The notes under the pieces: model-generated
The model's database searches: none
What the model was told of the DNA's origin: nothing
Seen by the model: only the letters and a program-made list of their open reading frames with translations
Assembly: GCF_028858535.1 (NCBI RefSeq)
Contig: NZ_JAPMOU010000023.1
Coordinates: 1 to 64,000, forward strand
DNA length: 64,000 bases
Origin: Spartinivicinus poritis
GTDB taxonomy: Bacteria; Pseudomonadota; Gammaproteobacteria; Pseudomonadales; Zooshikellaceae
Direction of reading: 5' to 3'
Shown here: positions 61,688-64,000 of the stretch, in pieces
Numbering within the stretch: position 1 is the stretch's first letter
Layout of the letters: each line of letters starts with the position of its first letter
Made by a program: the position numbers and the translations under genes

Positions 61688-62326
61688 TTACATCACACGT
61701 TGAAAAACATACAAAGAAGCTTTGTTTGTGTAGCTTAAGCCTTTACCCACTTTATATAAATATTCCTTGGTAATAGCAATGTCTTGCTTGGGAATAAAGT
61801 ATTTGTCTAAATCATTGAAAGATAGCTTATATTTTCCGTTTGACTCACGAATAGTCGCTACCAGCTTGTAGTCATTATCAATTGATGCTAACCCAGCATC
61901 ACCATGGCTATCATTTGCCAGTAAATATCCCCCAACCTTTAAGTATTGTTTGCAGCAACTAGAAATAAAACCAGCATATTGTGAAATTAAAAGGTCAAAA
62001 AGACCCAGCAGTTCTTTTATGGGATTATTATAATCTCTTCCATAAAATGTGATATTGGGTATAGTATCATACTCCTTTCTGCTGTTAATAAGATTAATAA
62101 TCCGATCATTATCTTTAAAAAACTTGATGGCATTTTTATCAGCATCAATGAAAACTACCTGTGGATAGACAAATGCTGGTGATATTTGTACATAGCTGCC
62201 AGGGTATACAGCATTAACTATCGAAAATTCCTGCTTTAATAATTGAAATAAGTCAACTTGTTCATTTTCTCTGTCCATGTAGTAGGTTTTATAAAGATGA
62301 ATAATGTCTTTTTTTCTTATTGCCAT
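61688..62326 (-). CDS. Hypothetical protein, methyltransferase-like Rossmann fold
   Basis: The 212-residue soluble protein contains YPGSYVQISPAFVYPQVVFIDADKNAIKFFKD, a pattern like the first strands of SAM-dependent methyltransferases (the acidic DAD after the second strand), then LFDLLISQYAGFISSCCKQYLKVGGYLLAND, like motif IV-V. Glycine-rich motif I is weak, so SAM binding is unproven. It ends against the LysE terminator. No pathway is suggested. Confidence 0.5.
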   Translation of the reverse strand: MAIRKKDIIHLYKTYYMDRENEQVDLFQLLKQEFSIVNAVYPGSYVQISPAFVYPQVVFIDADKNAIKFFKDNDRIINLINSRKEYDTIPNITFYGRDYNNPIKELLGLFDLLISQYAGFISSCCKQYLKVGGYLLANDSHGDAGLASIDNDYKLVATIRESNGKYKLSFNDLDKYFIPKQDIAITKEYLYKVGKGLSYTNKASLYVFQRVM

Positions 62327-62439
62327 AGGAGCCTATGTGAATCTGTAAATTGTTTGCTAGCCTGTAATGATACGTTATTGTAACATTACAGGTAGGTAAC
62401 TTTAGCAGCTATAAGGGAATATACTTACTACATTATTAT

Positions 62440-62940
62440 ATGGGATATAAGCAATCAGTGTTAAACATGAGAGACTATATTGATTTAACCCTTCTTACTC
62501 TAGAAGGTATATCCAAAACAGCAGGTAGGCCTATTGATGAACAAGCCTACCTTGAATCAATTGAAATAGCGATGAACCATGGCTTGCTATTCGAGGTTCG
62601 TCGAAATGGTATTTTATTAAGCTATGCAACGCTTAAAGATATGGGTAGTGGTACTTGGTTCATTCTTATGTTTGTTACTCACCCATATCACAGAACTAAA
62701 CAAGTTTTTGGCGAACTATTTTCAAAAATTATCGCTCACCTAGAAACAGTCAAAGCCTGTAAATTAGTGAGTAATGTATTGAAAGTGAACAAGCTATCTC
62801 TGGCATTTCATAGGAAGCTAGGGTTTACTATTACAAGAGAAGCTGATATCGGTTTTGAGTTTACAATGGACCTTGATAGCCCAAATGCTCAGCATTGGAA
62901 ACAATGGAGTAAGCAATTCTACAATGAAATAAACGCTTGA
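62440..62940 (+). CDS. GNAT-like acetyltransferase
   Basis: The 166-residue protein resembles a GNAT: FEVRRNGILLSYATLKDMGSGTWFILMFVTHPYHRTKQVFGELFSKIIAHLE, where motif A is modified, and KLSLAFHRKLGF near the end. An ATG at 62470 (MRDYID) is an alternative start. Substrate unknown. It lies in a stretch of small, loosely spaced accessory genes at the window end. Confidence 0.65.
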   Translation: MGYKQSVLNMRDYIDLTLLTLEGISKTAGRPIDEQAYLESIEIAMNHGLLFEVRRNGILLSYATLKDMGSGTWFILMFVTHPYHRTKQVFGELFSKIIAHLETVKACKLVSNVLKVNKLSLAFHRKLGFTITREADIGFEFTMDLDSPNAQHWKQWSKQFYNEINA

Positions 62941-63029
62941 AGTGATTTTCTTAGGGCAGACAGGCCTTAAGCCAATAGGTAGTTTCGGTATTGCTGGCTG
63001 TATAGGTATAGACTTAATTATGGGAGTCA

Positions 63030-63425
63030 ATGAGGTCTTTTAAAATGCAAAACAACCAGCTAGAACAGTATAAAATTGCGTGGAGTATTATCTCTGAATT
63101 GTTCCTAGACAATCAACTTAGAGTTTTAGACCTAAAACATATAGCAAATGAATTGTTTAAAACTTCTTTTACTGAAAAGGAGCTAAATGAGATGTATTAT
63201 TACGATGTTGCACCTATTTGCTTTATGAATTTACAAAATGTAGCTGGTGAATGGGAAGGATTTGACAAAGAATGGCTATTTTCTGAGATTCAAAAAAACA
63301 GAAATAAAAACCAAATAATATTTCGGTTAAAATGTAAACTGATGCGAAAGTTATATAGCCCACTGACTTTAGAGCAATGGGCAAAAGTCCTTGAAAAACT
63401 TAGAGAGTTAAGAGGGGCAGGGTAG
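63030..63425 (+). CDS. DUF7079-like hypothetical protein
   Basis: The 131-residue soluble protein has the pattern WSIISELFLDNQLRVLDLKHIANEL, then YYYDVAPICFMNLQNVAGEWEGFDKEWLFSEI, which recalls the DUF7079 family of unknown function. Two starts are possible: 63030 (GGGAG upstream) and 63045 (GAGGT upstream). It is likely all alpha-helical. Some members neighbour toxin or immunity-type genes; none is evident here. Confidence 0.5.
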   Translation: MRSFKMQNNQLEQYKIAWSIISELFLDNQLRVLDLKHIANELFKTSFTEKELNEMYYYDVAPICFMNLQNVAGEWEGFDKEWLFSEIQKNRNKNQIIFRLKCKLMRKLYSPLTLEQWAKVLEKLRELRGAG

Positions 63426-63501
63426 TTTAGGAGGCAAATTTAGGTTTCATTGCGATTCTCAGTAAAACAGCCCTATGGTAGTGTATAGGTTATACAAATA
63501 C

Positions 63502-63679
63502 ATGAAAACTATTTTCATTAAACTCTTTCTTTTTTATTGGTAATGGAGAGCATTACTTTATAGGTAATCCGCCATACATGCCTACCTTATGGGATGTATG
63601 GATTGGAATCTATGTGTTGTGTGGTTTTATGGCATTAATGTTTATAATAGGTATATGTAGAGGAAGGAAACTTACCTAA
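63502..63679 (+). pseudogene. Small membrane protein gene with a likely frameshift
   Basis: ATG 63502 encodes MKTIFIKLFLFYW before a stop. The adjacent frame continues seamlessly as NGEHYFIGNPPYMPTLWDVW, IGIYVLCGFMALMFIIGICR and GRKLT to TAA 63677-63679. A one-base shift in the T-run around 63530 would join them into about 59 residues with a helix. It could be a real frameshift mutation, or translation from the inner ATG at 63578 (33 residues). Confidence 0.4.
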
Positions 63680-63705
63680 CAAAGAGATGCCTGATAAGCT
63701 TAATA

Positions 63706-64000
63706 ATGATGAACATCAGAATAGCGACAGACCTGGATCGTGACGATATCAAAAGAATCTATTCATCCGCGTTTCCCAAGGGCGAGAGTGAGATTGTCAC
63801 AAAACTTGCCATTGAACTACTTGCCGAAAAGACGACACCATCAACCATCCCTCTGATAGCTGAAACTAATAACTTTGTGGTGGGACATGTCACATTTAGT
63901 CCTGTTGGAATAGAAAGCAATGAGAGCTGCCAGGCTTATATTTTGGCACCGCTGGCAGTGCAGCCGGGTTACCAAAAACGTCGTATTGGCTCTAAGTTGA
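63706..64000 (+). CDS. GNAT N-acetyltransferase, partial (cut by window end)
   Basis: The frame from ATG 63706/63709 is open to the window edge. It reads MNIRIATDLDRDDIKRIYSS, then AFPKGESEIVTKLAIELLAE, IPLIAETNNFVVGHVTFSPV and YILAPLAVQPGYQKRRIGSK, the motif A start of a YhbS-like GNAT protein. The acceptor is unknown. Its G+C is higher than that of neighbouring small genes, which may reflect different origin. Confidence 0.85.
   Translation, partial: MMNIRIATDLDRDDIKRIYSSAFPKGESEIVTKLAIELLAEKTTPSTIPLIAETNNFVVGHVTFSPVGIESNESCQAYILAPLAVQPGYQKRRIGSKL

Overview
The window is AT-rich chromosomal DNA from a Gram-negative gammaproteobacterium. Supporting genes include ycjX-ycjF, sbcB, purU, an OprF/OmpA-type porin, ihfB, sodB, a VxrABC-type signalling operon, a TonB-dependent receptor and several lipoproteins. 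Gene content and the many dispersed intergenic palindromes suggest a marine Oceanospirillales-like organism (Zooshikella/Spartinivicinus/Hahella relatives); that placement is inference. I saw no rRNA, tRNA, CRISPR array or intact insertion sequence.

Layout. 1-6.5 kb: a partial secreted protein, a lone AAA ATPase, an Amj-type lipid II flippase, a secreted peptidase-S74 protein, an orphan family-3 solute-binding protein, an acetyltransferase and a six-cysteine secreted protein. 6.9-27.5 kb: mostly housekeeping (ycjXF, sodB, FHA protein, OsmC, ogt with a broken deaminase gene upstream, subtilase, Usp, porin, PilZ, yigZ, sbcB, purU) with two more orphan solute-binding proteins. 28-36.9 kb: an accessory region with a MATE pump, DUF3841, CarG-like and formylglycine-generating-enzyme-like proteins, a DUF1360 membrane protein, a TetR regulator and several small envelope proteins. 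Seven exact copies of the palindrome GTTAC-N6-GTAAC occur in the window, six of them in this region, and a near copy lies just upstream of tetR. They suggest a previously unnamed local regulon.

37-46.7 kb: the most notable system. A six-gene operon (40.7-46.7 kb) encodes a FecB/FecC/FecD-type ABC importer, a nicotianamine-synthase-like enzyme (CntL type), an opine-metallophore dehydrogenase (CntM type) and an EamA exporter. A 24-bp perfect palindrome resembling a Zur box lies immediately upstream, and a divergent TonB-dependent receptor lies about 1.5 kb away. Together they can make, export and re-import an opine metallophore, probably for zinc. The dehydrogenase has Ala153 at the keto-acid-selecting position, which predicts 2-oxoglutarate use and a pseudopaline-like product.

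46.7-55.8 kb: two gene remnants, a FemAB/GNAT-like protein, a voltage-gated K+ channel with a C-terminal zinc ribbon, a FixJ-type regulator beside a degenerate receiver protein, an eIF2B-like protein, aspA, a GST, a Fur-box-controlled microprotein missed by length-limited ORF calling, and ihfB. 56.2-60.5 kb: vxrA-vxrB-vxrC and a secreted GH5 glycosidase. 60.9-64 kb: a LysE transporter, a methyltransferase-like protein, two acetyltransferases (the last cut by the window end), a DUF7079-like protein and a frameshifted small membrane protein.

At least three families of dispersed palindromic (MITE- or REP-like) repeats lie in the intergenic regions; one half-copy appears to supply the ribosome-binding site of the GST gene.
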